Origin: Acanthosepion lycidas
Lineage: Eukaryota > Mollusca > Cephalopoda > Sepiida > Sepiidae
Direction of reading: 5' to 3'
Length of the DNA: 64,000 nucleotides
Assembly: GCA_963932145.1 (NCBI GenBank)
Contig: OZ010580.1
Coordinates: 39,116,524-39,180,523, forward strand
Under the pieces are notes generated by a model. That model was given only the letters and a program-made list of their open reading frames with translations, had not been told where the DNA came from and searched no databases. A program made the position numbers and the translations under genes. Each line of letters begins with the position of its first letter. The first letter of the stretch is position 1. Shown in pieces: positions 1 through 12,949 of the stretch.

Positions 1-3000
1 TGTTTTGTGATTTGTATTCTAAGCAGTTATGAACTTAATAGGCTTAGATTTAAAAAGATATATATATTTGTTCTCCAACAAGAGCTCTGTGGCATTTCAA
101 TACCATTTATGAAAGCCTTTACTTGTCTGTTTAACATGGATGATACTTTTTTCCCTACTCTTATCATTGTTGCATACCTAATATAGGCGAGTTAATATTC
201 TGGATATCCATTCCTCCTAAACAGTACACATTAACTACTCATTATATAGTCATTTTCTAGGGGTTTATCACTATAAAATTGTACTGGCCTGACCATATCA
301 TAACATCAAAGAGAAAATATGCTCCCCATTTCTTGCAGTTCTGCCCATTTCAAACATGACATCATTTCCTATATGAATGCTACATAATTAGCATGCCGTT
401 TACAGTAATGGATAATTATTGTAATATTTTGTATCTTCTTTGAAGCTCAAATGTCACTTATTTCCTGGCTTAGTATTTTGTAATTATTCACCATGTCTTT
501 TGATCCCTCATGCTAAAGGAATTATTAACTTTTCGTTCCTTCCTATTAATATACTACTTTTGACAACATGAGTAGTTTTGCAAACAAAATTTTAAAAAAA
601 ATAAAAAGAGTTTTGTAAAGCTTTTTTATTCAATGCACAACTTCTTTCATTGAAAGTTATATGGTTAAATATTTTTTTGTTACTGTATTCTCTGTAAATA
701 AAAGGTTTCAGTTAGAATTTTCACAAGTAATTCACATAATCTATTATTTTATTGAGCATTACATATATATATTTTTTTTTTAAGTAGAAAATATTCTATT
801 ATGGAATTTATTGAAATAATTGAATATTTGCTCTGGTATTAAAACTTTTTTTTTTTGCAACATGACATACCAATAGTAATTTTTTAATAAACAAAGACAA
901 TTTCTTAATATTTTAACATGATCAAACAATACATTATATTTATTGATTCACATTTTTAGGGTTATGTCTTTTTAATAGGAGAAACTTTAAAAATTATTTC
1001 AAAATTATACCTTTAAGTTGTTCTTATTTATAGGTTAGGTCTAAAATGCAAAAAAGTAATCTTGGTAAAATCTTATCAATTTAACAATAGCAAAATGTGA
1101 CAAATTAATAACAAAATAATAAATTTAACAAAATTTCAATTTATATTTAAAATAAAAATTAAACAATTACATTATCTAACCAAAACCAACTATTTGGCTT
1201 CTATAAATATAAAATTCTATGTTATGAAATAATGACTATTAGTTTAGATATTATAAATTCTTTTTACTTCTAAAATTTTTTTTTTTTTTTATTTTAATTT
1301 CTAACTTGTATAATTTCAAACTTTTATATTTGAAGCAATTGATATGATGCCAGCATATCTGAACAGTTTTTCTTTTTAACATTTTATTTACTATTTGACT
1401 GTATTACCACACAGGAGCACTTTGGAATTTATAATGTACTTGACATTTCCGAAAGATAAAAAAAAAAACACTAAATGGAAAACATGTTAAACATTCAGTA
1501 TTTTTTTTTTTATTTTACTTTTGTTTCTCAAAAATTACTTGCAATATTAGAGAAAAGCACAAATGAAATATGAAAGAATTCTTATGATTATTGTTCTATA
1601 AATAAGCCAATGAATACAGCATTTTATGTACTGAATGTAAGTAATATTTATTCAGATGAAATGCATGGAAGAATTGGAATTTATTCACAAAAATAAACCA
1701 ATTGATATAATACAACCTAAACTGAATAAATTTACAGTTAAAGAATAATGTTAACATGTTGAGTCATAAGAACACAAATAGCAAATAATATCTTAACTGT
1801 ATTAATGTGCTATTTAAGTGGCTTTATACAATATGTTAGCCATTGTCCTTCCCTTATTTGTATGGATATAGTATCCATAGTCATAAAGAAAGACTATAGT
1901 CTCTTTTAATCATTCTGTAGAATTTATTGCAATTGGAAAATTAATTTATTTCAATGATATAGTCAGTTTTTGTAAAAAGTTAAAGAAAAATTAATGTTTA
2001 TATCACATAGTGTTAGAACAATATTTCATTAAATTTTAATTCAAATAAATTTATAAGTATTTATTTATAATCAAAACTATTTTCAATGCAAAACAAACTG
2101 TAAGACACACAACTCAAAATATCATTTTAAAAAGAAAAATCTTTTCTTCATTTTTATTGTTTATATTATGGCTACCTACCATAGGTGTAATGGTAAGCAT
2201 GTTCACCCCAAAGATAAATCTTCTAGTGGAGTAACTGATCTAGATTGAGTGTCCCACAGCTATGGCATTGTACCAGTGTAAATTGAGCTTAGTAAATAAC
2301 TGACTGGCTATATTATTAACACATTTACATTGAAATGAATAACTAATGAGAGTGGATATATTTCAATCATAAATTTTGGCTTAACTCATGTGGCATTAGT
2401 TTATACATGGTCCAATATTAGGAGCAAAAACTATATCTAAGTAGTAAATTAGTAAAAGGTATAACAAAATTAGCATAAAAATGTATATACTTATTTTTTG
2501 GTTTTAAATCACTAATAGTCTAAAAAACTTTTAATATGCTTTTAAAAAAAAAAAAAATGTTATATTAGACAATGATATGAACATATTTATTACACTTTTC
2601 TAAGTGCCTTTTGCAAGCTTTAAACTGAATTTTTTCACAAAGAGAACTCTGAAAAGACCAGAATAAATAGTTATTTCAATGTGCAAAATCTGGGGAATAT
2701 GAGGAATGTATAAAAACTTCTCAGCCAAGCTGTAAGTTTTGTCTGGACACCCAAGAAACATGTGGTCATGCATTATCAAGATGGAATATTATGCCCTTTC
2801 TCATAACTAATTCCAGACACTTTCTTCTATTGATTTCTGCTTTCAAGTGGTCTAATTAGGAGAGATACTTGTTTGAATCAATTGTTTGGTTCTCTGGAAG
2901 AAGCAATATGGCAGATGATTTCCTTCTAAAATCACTATACTTAGCATCCTCTTTTTCTATGGGACAATTAGTGAGAGGTCATTTCACTTGCCTCAATCTT

Positions 3001-3054
3001 TTTCATTCCACTTTGTTGAACAATATTCACTTTTAATCAGTAGTAACAATTTGT

Positions 3055-3086
<32 letters not shown>

Positions 3087-4801
3087 AAAAAGCAATACAT
3101 GTAAGGAGCTAACTTAATTTGGATGATCCAGCAGTTTTTTTCTGTTTATGTGGAAACCACACACACAGCCTGTACAAATAATTTTTAACATTTCATTCAG
3201 ATATTTTGAGTATATTGGTTATCTCCCACTTCCTGTTGATTATTCTAAAATAGTATCAACCTCATTGTTCAGACATCTCAATGCAATATGAAAACCAATT
3301 TTAACATGTTTGATCATTCACAGTATCTTTTCCATAAACTTCAAATTGTTTTTGCATTTGAGTAACATTTTTACCATTCTGAAAATATTAATTTCTTACA
3401 TATTCAATATTAGAATCAAATAAAGAAAAATACACCACTTTTGATAAAATTAAAAAGTAAATGTACTGTTATGACAGCTATCACAATACAATAAAGTGAT
3501 ATTTTCAATGAAGTTAAAACTAAACACTCCAAATGCCACCTGACATTGAAAACACAATGCCCCCACCACAATATAATTCTAAAAAGTCCTTTTACTTTTA
3601 ATATATTTCCTAATAAATTTATAACTGTTAAAATAGTTTTTAATATCATTTAAATTAAAATGATTTTTATTTTGTAAAATAAGAAACAATTCAATTTTTC
3701 TAAATATATTCTTTTTTAATATTTTTCTAATTGTGCAATATTCAGAAAAGCAAAACATTTACTTAATTTGTAATTGAAATTTTGAAGTGAGTAGATCTGC
3801 TTCAGCAATACAGCAATAAACAAGTTCTGGTTTCTTCTGTAATACTATTATTCTTCTTCCAAGAGAAAGCAAAAAAAAAAAAATTAAAAAAAAAAATACA
3901 TAATAATAACCATCTTTAAAATTTCAGTGAAAGCTAAAATTTCAAAAGATGAAAATTGTTTTGATGAATAATGGAAAACTGTCCTAAATGTGTCAAAATA
4001 GCTCGTTGATGAGTTGTGAACTTCCTGTTTTCATTTTTCATTTGAATGACAGGGAAGGTCCTAAAACATGAGGGTGCTGGAATTTTTTTTTTTTTTTTTT
4101 CTCTTTTTGTTTTTTTTATTTTTAAACTTAACCTACTGATTAGCTTTCAATCTATTTCTATTTTAACTACATCAGAATCTTCACACTATCATAGACAGAC
4201 TTATATGACTACTACTTTACTGGATCTTATCAGGAATCTTGTCAGTAGGTATTATTTATATTGTCTCCATACATAAGCTATTTTATAAGTCTAATTTGTT
4301 AAAAACAAAACAAAAAACAACATGAGCTTTATGGAAAAATAATTTTGAGTTCTAAAATTGTAAAATACTTTTCATGTCGTTCAACTGTAGATAGACAAAT
4401 ATCTTAATAGGTAAGAGTTAAAATGAAAGTAGTTTTTGGTATATAAATATTTATAGAAAATAGAAATAAATCCTTAGCTTTATTGATGATTGCTTCTCAG
4501 ATTTTGTTACTTGCATAAACATTCTATTGTTTAAAAAGCTTTTAGGCATTATAAATAGAATAAATATTAATGCAAGCTTGAATAACTAAATCTAATATGA
4601 TTTTTATACTATATGCATAGAAACATTTACACTGACACTTATATTTAAATTAACAGATGAATAAAATATTTGATTGTTAATGAAAAAACAAATTTTGACT
4701 AGTCAATCATACCATCAGATACAAATATTTTATTTAGTAAACTAGTAGTGTTTGATTATTAAATATTCATACTGAAGTACTATGTTGTACTGGAAAAGAT
4801 A

Positions 4802-4854
<53 letters not shown>

Positions 4855-5617
4855 TTATTCTGGAGACATATTGAAATTGAGCTTAAAGTTTCATGCTCTG
4901 TTGAGGGAAGAGTTAAATTTTAGTACAAATATAAACTACTTCTCATTAAGAAAATAAATTCAAAGGCCACAAAACATTTATCATTCACAATTAGGTTATA
5001 ATTTGCTTTCAGATAATTTTTATTATTAAGCTGTAGTAATTCAAAAATGCATATTCAAATAATTGTTCTTTGCAAGGATGGGGAATACATGCTTATAACT
5101 TATTTTAATATATTTTTAATATTTATAATATACATGTCACAATCCTTATTAATTTTTAATTTAACATTTGAGGAAAAAAAAAAAAATCTTCAGCAATTAC
5201 AAAGAATTATATTATTGAACTTAATTATTTTTCCATTAAAGATTAATTGTATTTTTAAAGATAATTGTTTATCTTCCCAAATGCAATTTACACAAATTAA
5301 TTACTGTTAGAATTATATTTGTATCTAAGTGACCATATGAATATATTACTTAATAAACATAAAAGTTTAAGAGGATAATCACAGTAAAGAATATAATTTT
5401 TAAAAAACAAAAGCTTAAAAAGAAACCCGAAATGTAAAAGAAAAAAACTCAAATTTCTCTTCAGAAAGAATATAATAAAATTTTGTTTCCAAATAATTTT
5501 TTGAAAATATTTAATATAAGAATTATTAATTCAAAATATGCTTAAAACTTGAGTAACTTATGAATATTTATTTTTGTACCATATCAGAAATCCTAACGTT
5601 TTTTTTTCTTTCTTTAG
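1..5617. other. Upstream noncoding DNA, inferred hunchback intron
   Basis: No coding sequence is recognised here. The sequence is AT-rich with A and T homopolymers (for example about 3059-3085) and a long (TA)n tract near its right end. It is inferred to be intronic because the exon beginning at 5618 starts inside a codon and inside a zinc finger, so an upstream coding exon must exist. I looked for a short exon with a Cys-x2-Cys half-finger followed by a GT donor and did not find a convincing one, so it probably lies left of the window. A more complex block at about 2690-3010 could be regulatory, but nothing specific supports that. Confidence 0.5.
4806..4851. repeat. (TA)n microsatellite
   Basis: Uninterrupted TA dinucleotide tract of about 46 bp in the inferred hunchback intron. 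Likely length-polymorphic. Confidence 0.95.
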
Positions 5618-5847
5618 TTGCTGGAAAGGAAGCATTTCAGGAACATACATCCATCCATTTTAAGCATGCCTGTCCAATGTGTGAGTACAAATCACGAACA
5701 GAGGGGCGACTGAAAAAACATATTGAGAACTTTCATAACAACCCCACACCAGAGCAGCTGGCTGCCAATAAACAAAAGAAAGGCAAAATGCCAGCTAAGC
5801 CAAAGAAATTCACTTGTAAGACTTGTGGACATGAAACACCCACAAAG
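5618..5847 (+). CDS. hb: Hunchback-like zinc-finger protein, internal coding exon
   Basis: Internal exon of a Hunchback-family transcription factor, a nuclear DNA-binding regulator of axial and neural temporal patterning. The acceptor is a T-rich tract ending TTTAG at 5617. The donor is GTAGGT at 5848. The exon starts with the last two bases of a split codon (phase-1 intron upstream) and ends in phase 0. It encodes the His half of one C2H2 finger (FQEHTSIH), a complete finger (CPMC, 12 residues, H-x4-H), a Lys/Pro-rich linker, and the Cys half of the next finger (CKTC...ETPTK). The last is completed by the following exon to C-x2-C-x12-H-x3-H, which fixes the splice. The open frame upstream of 5618 is intronic read-through, so the ATG at 5560 is not the start. 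The Cys half of the first finger must be on an unseen upstream exon. Confidence 0.9.
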
Positions 5848-6580
5848 GTAGGTAATAACAGTCACTATATTTGGCCTTTTGCTGAGATTGCATTCTAGTG
5901 CTTGTTTCTATTGAAAAAAAAAATCACTTGATGCTGCAAAATTTTGAGGTGAACCGAGAATCCTTTCAGTGCAAGATGAATTAATATAAGCTCAATCAAT
6001 GTACTTAACCACCCACAGCACCATGAATATCTCTCTCAGCATTTATTATTAGTTTTTGCCATTTGTGAAATAAAATGGAATTATGTTTTCATTTCTTTCT
6101 GCTAAATAATTTTTTATAAAAATAATTGCATGAAATAATAAATATTGTAGTAAACAAAATCATTTTTAACTAGCAATTTATGTTGTGTATAACTGCAGCT
6201 TCTTATAGATATACACAAGGCTTTAAATAGTCCAATACAGGGTCACAGTCATAGGGCACTGCATGAAAAGTGAACTTCATTAAATTTGCAAGGATTCTCA
6301 GAAAATGGTTTCATAAATATTAATGTACAGCAGGAGCAAAAACTTATATATCTTATATACAAATCTAAAGACATTGACAAAGAAACTGAAACAGGACATA
6401 AATTAATGTCCTGTTTCAGTTTCAATGTGATTAAATTGTAAAAACTGCAATAAATTAAAAAATATTTTTGTTATTTTCAATATGTTTATTAGATGGCTTA
6501 TAATTTTATATATATATATGTAAATCTGTAGATTTATTTAATCATGACTTAAGTAAACTTTTTTCTTTCATTTTCTTCAG
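5848..6580 (+). other. Intron of hunchback splitting a zinc finger
   Basis: A 733-bp phase-0 intron with donor GTAGGT and an acceptor at 6580 (pyrimidine tract ending TTCAG). It interrupts the first of the four consecutive middle fingers between residues K and V. A competing donor four bases downstream (GTAATA at 5852) would break the frame. The intron contains a perfect 18-bp inverted repeat (6382-6423), listed separately. Confidence 0.88.
6382..6423. repeat. Perfect 18-bp inverted repeat in hunchback intron
   Basis: GAAACTGAAACAGGACAT at 6382-6399 and its exact reverse complement at 6406-6423, separated by a 6-nt loop. A further 5-bp pairing (6371-6375 with 6424-6428) is possible across a bulge. 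As intronic RNA it would fold into a tight hairpin. No function is assigned. Confidence 0.9.
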
Positions 6581-9115
6581 GTTGAATTTTGGGCACATGC
6601 ACGTTCTCATATGCGAGAAGATAAAATTCTCAACTGCCAGTTTTGCCCCTTTGTCACTGAATACAAACACCATCTGGAGTACCATCTGCGCAATCACATG
6701 GGTTCTAAGCCATTCAAGTGCAGTCAGTGCAATTACCGCTGTGTTAATAAATCCATGCTCAACAGTCACATGAAATCGCATACTAATGTCTACCCATTCC
6801 GCTGTCAGGACTGTGGATATGCTACCAAATATTGTCACAGTCTGAAACAGCATTTGGACAAGTTGGGACATATGCCGTCCACAGTCCTGAACAGTGATGG
6901 AAGCCTACCTCAAGGACTTGATAACAATGTATCTCGGTTGAGATTTGCTAAGGGCAGACGGGTCAAAATAGCCTGCAGGGCCCCCACTCTTCGCAAACCT
7001 GACCGACGTCAATACATGCAAGGTGGGTTTTTTCCAATGGGTATGCCACCCCAAGTGATGAATGGAACTGTTTTGCCCCCCTATTGGCATCTCATGAACC
7101 AGATGCCACCCAACGGTTTCCATCCTGGTGTACCAAGACCGCCACCCCCACTGATTCCGGTTTCTGGAGTGCATTCTGGAGACCCACATCAGCAGTCCCC
7201 ACAGCAGCAGCAGCAGCATCATCATCAACAACAGCAACAACCATCCCAGCTCCAACAACAGCAACCACCACCTCCACCCCAGCATCAACAGCAATCACAA
7301 CCACCATCTCAGCAGCAACAGCAACCACAGCAGCAACCAATACCGCCACCGCCCCCACCGCCACATCAGCAGCAGCAGCATCCTCCTCCACAAGATGTTA
7401 CAGTTTCTACCTCAGTGACATCTGCTATCAACTCAAGCCCTTACAAATGCACCTTCTGTAGTGTTACTGCTGAAAATATGGAATCTTTAAATAACCACCT
7501 TTTGAAAGTTCATGCTGCCGAGAATCAAGATTTGTTCAATGCATTCGGCATCTCATCTGAAGCTTTGCTTGAGGACCACAACTTACGGACATCTATGATA
7601 TCCAACACTTTTAACCATTCCGACGGATCCGAACAGAAACGAAATGATCCATCTGATTCACTTTATGGAAATACAGATAGTAACTTTCAGCGGTCCAGCA
7701 ATGGGAGTCCCCCGTTCAACGAAATGAAATCCGATGTTAAAGCAGAGAATATCAACCAAAAAGCCACAATGTCTTCACACCCTATAATTCAATCTAGTGG
7801 TTCTTCCTCTCCGCAGGCTAGCACAATCAAACAAATGATGAATCGTTTTGGAATGGGGCCACTGCCAACATCTCAGGCAGGTCCAGAAGTCCCGCAAACA
7901 ACTGAAATACCACTAGATCTGCGAAAACCTAAGTCACCTATCATGACTTCTCCATTCATGGGAACTGGTCATGATTTTGATATGAGAAATGCCAGCATGC
8001 CAGGATCAAATGTCCAACCTACAAATGTATTAACCTCCCCTATAACTAGTATTCACAGCTCTGCCCTCACAAATATGAAACGTGTCCCCTACCAGGAAGC
8101 CATGACTAAAAAACGTTCTCGTAAAAGTCGAGCATTTAAAAGAGATACATTTCGAATAAAATATGAAGACCACATTCCAATGGCAGATGGAGATGACGAG
8201 CTATCTCGAGGGAACAAAAGCAGTAGTGTTAGCCCGGATGTTCCTCAAGAGTGCATGGAAACTCAAGCTTCTGAGTGTGCGCCAGAATCTGGAGCATATT
8301 CCATTTTTCCTGGGGACAAACGGAAAACTCCAACTGAAGACTATCCTACCGGTTCTTTCCGGTCAACTCCAAGCAACGAAAAGAGCCCCCAAGGAACTGA
8401 TGATCATGTAATCAGCTATGAACAGCTACACAAAAGTCTGCAGATCCTTAATGAAGAACTGGAACACAAACCTGACGTTTCTGGTCATAATGCAAACAAT
8501 CCTATCAATGACAATATGACAGCCCCAGTCCCACCTCCACCACCACAGCAGCAACCACAGCCACAGCCACAACCACCACCACCACCACCACAGCCACCCC
8601 AACCTTCAACATCGGCAGCAGTCACATCAGAAAATATGTCAGGTGATCTCTTACCAGAACAAATGAACCACTTTCTCAATACATACTATAGCCAACAGAA
8701 CTCCTTGTCGGGGATGCATCGACGTGGTTCAAAAATTGCAATGCAAATCATTCAAGAAACTGGTGGAAGCCACCATCAGACAAACAATCAACCCCCACCT
8801 CAAACCCCCATGTTGCCACCCCAGCAAAATGGAGCTGGATTACCTTTTAGACGCTATCCCATGAACCCCAATGATGGTGGTGCTTCTAGTAACAACAATA
8901 GCAACCCAAAAGTGGATCGTAAAAATAAGGAGCAAGAAAATGAAGAAACTTTTGAGTGTGGGCATTGTGGTATAGTATATAGAAGTTGTATCATGTACAC
9001 TATTCATATGGGATATCATTGCCAACAAGACCCACTAAAGTGTAATATGTGTGGACATCAAAGTAGGGATAAAATTGATTTTTTCATCCATATTGCCAGA
9101 GCTCCCCATGTATAA
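6581..9115 (+). CDS. hb: Hunchback-like zinc-finger transcription factor, last coding exon
   Basis: 3'-terminal coding exon: 844 codons plus TAA at 9113-9115. It starts in phase 0 at 6581, 30 bases before the first ATG. It completes finger 2, then encodes three more tandem fingers (CQFC, CSQC and CQDC types, the last H-x5-H), matching the Hunchback middle-finger block including the near-invariant [14 protein letters not shown] and VNKSMLNSH segments. A long Gln/Pro tract follows (about 7180-7395, mixed CAG/CAA). Next come an isolated finger (CTFC, about 7447-7512), an IPLDLRKPK motif (7907-7933) resembling CtBP-recruiting PxDL motifs, and a basic [12 protein letters not shown] stretch likely acting as nuclear signal. 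A second Pro/Gln tract lies at about 8520-8605. The diagnostic C-terminal Hunchback/Ikaros-type finger pair (CGHC and CNMC, ending HIARAPH) closes the protein. With the previous exon about 920 residues are visible, including eight complete fingers. No frame damage is seen. Confidence 0.95.
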   Translation, partial: VEFWAHARSHMREDKILNCQFCPFVTEYKHHLEYHLRNHMGSKPFKCSQCNYRCVNKSMLNSHMKSHTNVYPFRCQDCGYATKYCHSLKQHLDKLGHMPSTVLNSDGSLPQGLDNNVSRLRFAKGRRVKIACRAPTLRKPDRRQYMQGGFFPMGMPPQVMNGTVLPPYWHLMNQMPPNGFHPGVPRPPPPLIPVSGVHSGDPHQQSPQQQQQHHHQQQQQPSQLQQQQPPPPPQHQQQSQPPSQQQQQPQQQPIPPPPPPPHQQQQHPPPQDVTVSTSVTSAINSSPYKCTFCSVTAENMESLNNHLLKVHAAENQDLFNAFGISSEALLEDHNLRTSMISNTFNHSDGSEQKRNDPSDSLYGNTDSNFQRSSNGSPPFNEMKSDVKAENINQKATMSSHPIIQSSGSSSPQASTIKQMMNRFGMGPLPTSQAGPEVPQTTEIPLDLRKPKSPIMTSPFMGTGHDFDMRNASMPGSNVQPTNVLTSPITSIHSSALTNMKRVPYQEAMTKKRSRKSRAFKRDTFRIKYEDHIPMADGDDELSRGNKSSSVSPDVPQECMETQASECAPESGAYSIFPGDKRKTPTEDYPTGSFRSTPSNEKSPQGTDDHVISYEQLHKSLQILNEELEHKPDVSGHNANNPINDNMTAPVPPPPPQQQPQPQPQPPPPPPQPPQPSTSAAVTSENMSGDLLPEQMNHFLNTYYSQQNSLSGMHRRGSKIAMQIIQETGGSHHQTNNQPPPQTPMLPPQQNGAGLPFRRYPMNPNDGGASSNNNSNPKVDRKNKEQENEETFECGHCGIVYRSCIMYTIHMGYHCQQDPLKCNMCGHQSRDKIDFFIHIARAPHV
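6905..6912 (+). promoter_or_regulatory. let-7 seed match in the hunchback coding sequence
   Basis: Perfect CTACCTCA 8-mer on the sense strand. A second copy lies at 7407-7414, also in the coding exon. Coding-region sites are usually weak, and codon constraint could create them by chance. Confidence 0.3.
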
Positions 9116-11041
9116 GCCTCATTGCAAATGTAGAAAATTTGAAAGAAAGCTTGTGAGAAAGAATGAGACAGGTCAATAAATTGACCCGAGTAGCTGGTGC
9201 TCATTCCTTGTGTTCTTTCTGAAAAGCCGTGTTGTGCTAAGACATTCCCCCCACACTCGTCCCACCCCAGTAATTAAAATTCTATTACTACTACTACTGT
9301 TACTACTACAACTACTATTGTAATTACTAATTTTTTTTCTTCTAATATTGTTACTATGGTGACAACGACAACTTACAAGCACTTTACTAATGTTTGAATC
9401 TGGAAATGTAAAATGCATAGCTGACAGTTTTTTTTTTTTTTTCCTGAATTCATTTAAAAGATTTTCTGAGAATTTCTACTTCTTTGGGGATATCACTTTC
9501 TCTTTTACAGTTTTTTTTTTTTTTTTTTTTTTTTTTCTACTCTAGGTATATTGATTTACAAGTCTATTACTGTTTTTACCTACAATGTATCATTTCTTTT
9601 GTTGTTGTTTCTGATTTTCTAAAACTACATCAACCAAAGCACAAATCAACATAAAAAAATGATTTTGACAATGTTTTTTTACACAATTAACAGCAGTAAT
9701 CAAAAGTAATAGCCCCAAACAGACTGAAATAGGTAAACATGTTAGAATGAAAGTTACATTTCACAATGATTAGGGAATATAACAACGATAAAATGGAGTT
9801 GATTTGAATAAGTCTGAATATTTTGCAATATATGAATGAATGTATTTATATTTGTGTGCATGTGTGTGAATCTAACTTGAATGATGAATTTCTTCTCCTT
9901 ATAGTTTCAAATAAGGAATAGATTTTTTTTAAACTCTTATCTTTGCTTAGTTTACATTTCTCACTTTTATTATCATTCATTTTTTATGCTTTCATTTCCA
10001 ATTTGAACAAACATTTTAAGACTGGAAATAAATCATGAAATGATTCTCAATATAATAAGCTATATAATGAAACTATTTCAATTGCTTAGCCAGTAAGAAG
10101 TAGTATATTAAATACTTGCCATTACCATGAAGTATTAAATAATTTTGTATATGCATAAATGTTTGCTATGGCAAAAGTTATTTAGACCATTTTGGGAAAT
10201 TTGGGGAAATTATTTCAGAAATTTAAAAAAGTAGTAATTTCTTTTAAATATTCAAAAAATAAAATTGAATATTCATTAAGACCTCAAGGTTTCAAAACAA
10301 TCTAAGAAATTTTGTGCTTGTCAACAGACACTTTTATTAAAATGAACATTTTAAGTTTTCAAAATGATAAGCATGGTATATGAAGCTAGTGATTAGTGAA
10401 AATTATTTAATATTTAACTATATGAGCAAGAAAATTGAGACTGATCCAGGATTTCAAATTCATTTTCAGTAAATCCATTGAATTTTCTTTTCAAATCCAT
10501 TCTAAATTGTAATATAAAGTTAATATTTTCTTTCAAGTCAATTGTTATCTCAAAATCTAGAGCAATCAAATTAATCACTGTGCCTATTTAATGAGAAGAA
10601 AATTTGTGACAAATTCATTTTCCATTTTATTTAGTGATTGCAAGCAAAACTGGTAAAAATGCTATTTCTTAATACATTATCTTGAAAAAAAAAGATTTGA
10701 AAAAAAAAATAGATTTTAGAAGTTATTGCATATTTCCTTGCTCTTAAACTGATGAAAAAGATAAGTTCTAAATTTAGCTTTTTAAGGATTTATAAAATAA
10801 AACGAAATAGAATTAAATCATAAACATTTCTCATTTCAGTCAATCACTCTCCACTTCAAAGTGGCAAACCAAAGAGAATATGCAAATATTAGATGAGTAA
10901 AAGGAATAACTTAATAGAAGTGCTCAATGTCATGTACTGTCCATTATATGACATTTTTAAAATATTGAATGCAATGTTACCTTAAGAAATAAGAGCATCA
11001 GTTGTTATAATACAAAATTAAAGATTAAACTAGTTATGACT

Positions 11042-11073
11042 ACATTTGAACTATGAAGTCATAGTTCAAATGT
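11042..11073. repeat. 32-bp near-perfect palindrome
   Basis: ACATTTGAACTATGA and its exact reverse complement, separated by 2 bp. It could extrude as a cruciform or fold as a hairpin if transcribed. Confidence 0.9.
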
Positions 11074-11959
11074 CACAAAAAAACTGAAGTATATGATATA
11101 TTTTAGCAGTTTTTTTTAAAGAACTATATATATATGATTGAGTTTTATACAGCTGATGATTTAAAACAAGACTATACTGTCAGCCATATGAATTTGCATA
11201 TTTTCATAAACATATGGATTAGCTATTTTCCATCTATTGTTTTATGACCAATATTTCATTAGGCAAAATAAATTTAGAAGAAATACTCATTACAGCTGAA
11301 ATTATTTAGATTGTAACTGAGGTTCTATTATTTGATTTTCTTCTAAATAGAATTGTTATAATTTTATAATAGAATGGCAGTGGGATGAACATTAAATTTA
11401 TTAGTATCTTGCAATTAATTATTAAACATTAAGTAAATGCTAAATCAAAATACAATCCCATATCTCAGTGAATATTCATTATTCATATTCAAAAGTTTTA
11501 ACTGAACCTAAATTAAAAGATTTAATTTTTTGTTGTTCTAAGATTTGCTCCAGTTAGTAAATAATCCTATATTCCGACATATTTTAATGTATCAAAATGC
11601 TTAGATATGTAAGTAGATACACATTTTAGTGATATGTATGAAAACATGCATATGCAACTGTTATGTCAGGTTGACATTAAGCAAATTGATAAACAGATTA
11701 TAAGAATGTCAAGAGATTAATCCAATGAATATAGATGTTAAAAATATTAATATTACCTACTACTATGATTTTTGTTATAGTAAATCTAATTAAAAAAAAA
11801 AAAAAAAATCTGTCAAAAGCTGCAAACCAGATTTTGATGTCCTGCAAATAGTGGCTCTTTATTTAACATTTACACAAAATAGCATAGTCAGATTTAATGT
11901 ATTTGGACAATGGAAAGTCTGCCTGAAATTATCAGTTCTTCAACAAGACATGAAAAAGG

Positions 11960-11983
11960 CGTGGTGGTGGTGGTGGTGGTGGT
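11960..11983. repeat. (GGT)n trinucleotide repeat
   Basis: About eight GGT/GTG units, followed by degenerate GTA/GGT trinucleotides to about 12065. Confidence 0.9.
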
Positions 11984-12949
11984 TATTATGGTGGTGTTGA
12001 TAATATACTAGTAGTAAAGGCAGCATAAGTATTTATGGTAGTAGTGATGGTAGCAGTAGTTGTAGTATCTCTAGGCATATTGTATAAAGGAAAGATGACC
12101 ATTGTTTCACTTTTTTTTCTTTTTTATTTTACACACACACACTTTGACTGGTTCAAAAAGTGTCCTGAAAATCTTTAAAATTTATGACTTTCTTTTCTCC
12201 CTTGCATTCCTTTTTGGAATATATTGACTAATGAGATTTTTTCTTGTACAACAGTATTTTTCCTAGAAATTGATGGTGAATTCATCTTTTTACCAAAGAA
12301 TTTGCTAGAAATTTAATTTGTTTTATTTTAAAATTTTCTACAAATCAAATATCTTGAATGAATACTGCATTGGCTTAACATTAAAAAATAAAATAATTCT
12401 CATCTTTAATAAGCTCTTTCATTTTTTTGATAATCATATTTTCCTTGGTATTAAAAGTTCAAACTTGTCATGGATGAATTTTATAGACATTCTGAAATAT
12501 CCCCAAAGAACCACTAGAAACAAAATTTGAAAAAGTCATTAGTAAACATTTAATAAAAAAAATACCATGCAGTACATTTAAAAAAAAACAAAAAAAACCT
12601 GCTTAGTTGATAATAAATATATGTAATTTTTTTTTACTATGTTTACATTGATAAAAATCTAAAACAACATATGCTGACTGAAAATTGGAAAATTAAGGAG
12701 ACTTTGAATTTTTTTAGATAAATATAAAACTCTGAATTTAAAAGCCACTAACAGTTTTTCAAATATCATTAAATATTTGTAAATAGAAAAGTATTATAGT
12801 TATAGTAACTATTGTGTTTTGGGTATCATTTGGGCAAGTGCAAAATACAATAAACTAACTTGTTGGTCAAGAGGGAGAAAAGAAATTCATTGAATTTAGA
12901 TGTTTTATAAAGTCTAAAATACAAAACTTGATTACTTAATGCTCTCACT

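Noticed and set aside
5560-5617. ATG at 5560 as the start of the first exon's protein
   Set aside because: The frame between 5560 and 5617 is the polypyrimidine tract of a splice acceptor, and the exon begins mid-finger.
6542-7461. Several open frames of 60-130 codons antisense or out of frame within the hunchback exon
   Set aside because: They are shadows of the real coding frame and of its CAG/CCA repeats. Compositions are His/Trp- or Val/Ala-rich with no domains.
9602-9610. Nanos-response-element-like GTTGTTGTT run in the hunchback 3' region
   Set aside because: There is no ATTGTA box at the proper spacing, and the T/G-rich run is low complexity.
10869-12299. Two ACCAAAGA words (10869-10876 and 12292-12299) matching the miR-9 seed site
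   Set aside because: The word is A-rich and expected fairly often in this composition; without conservation it carries little weight.
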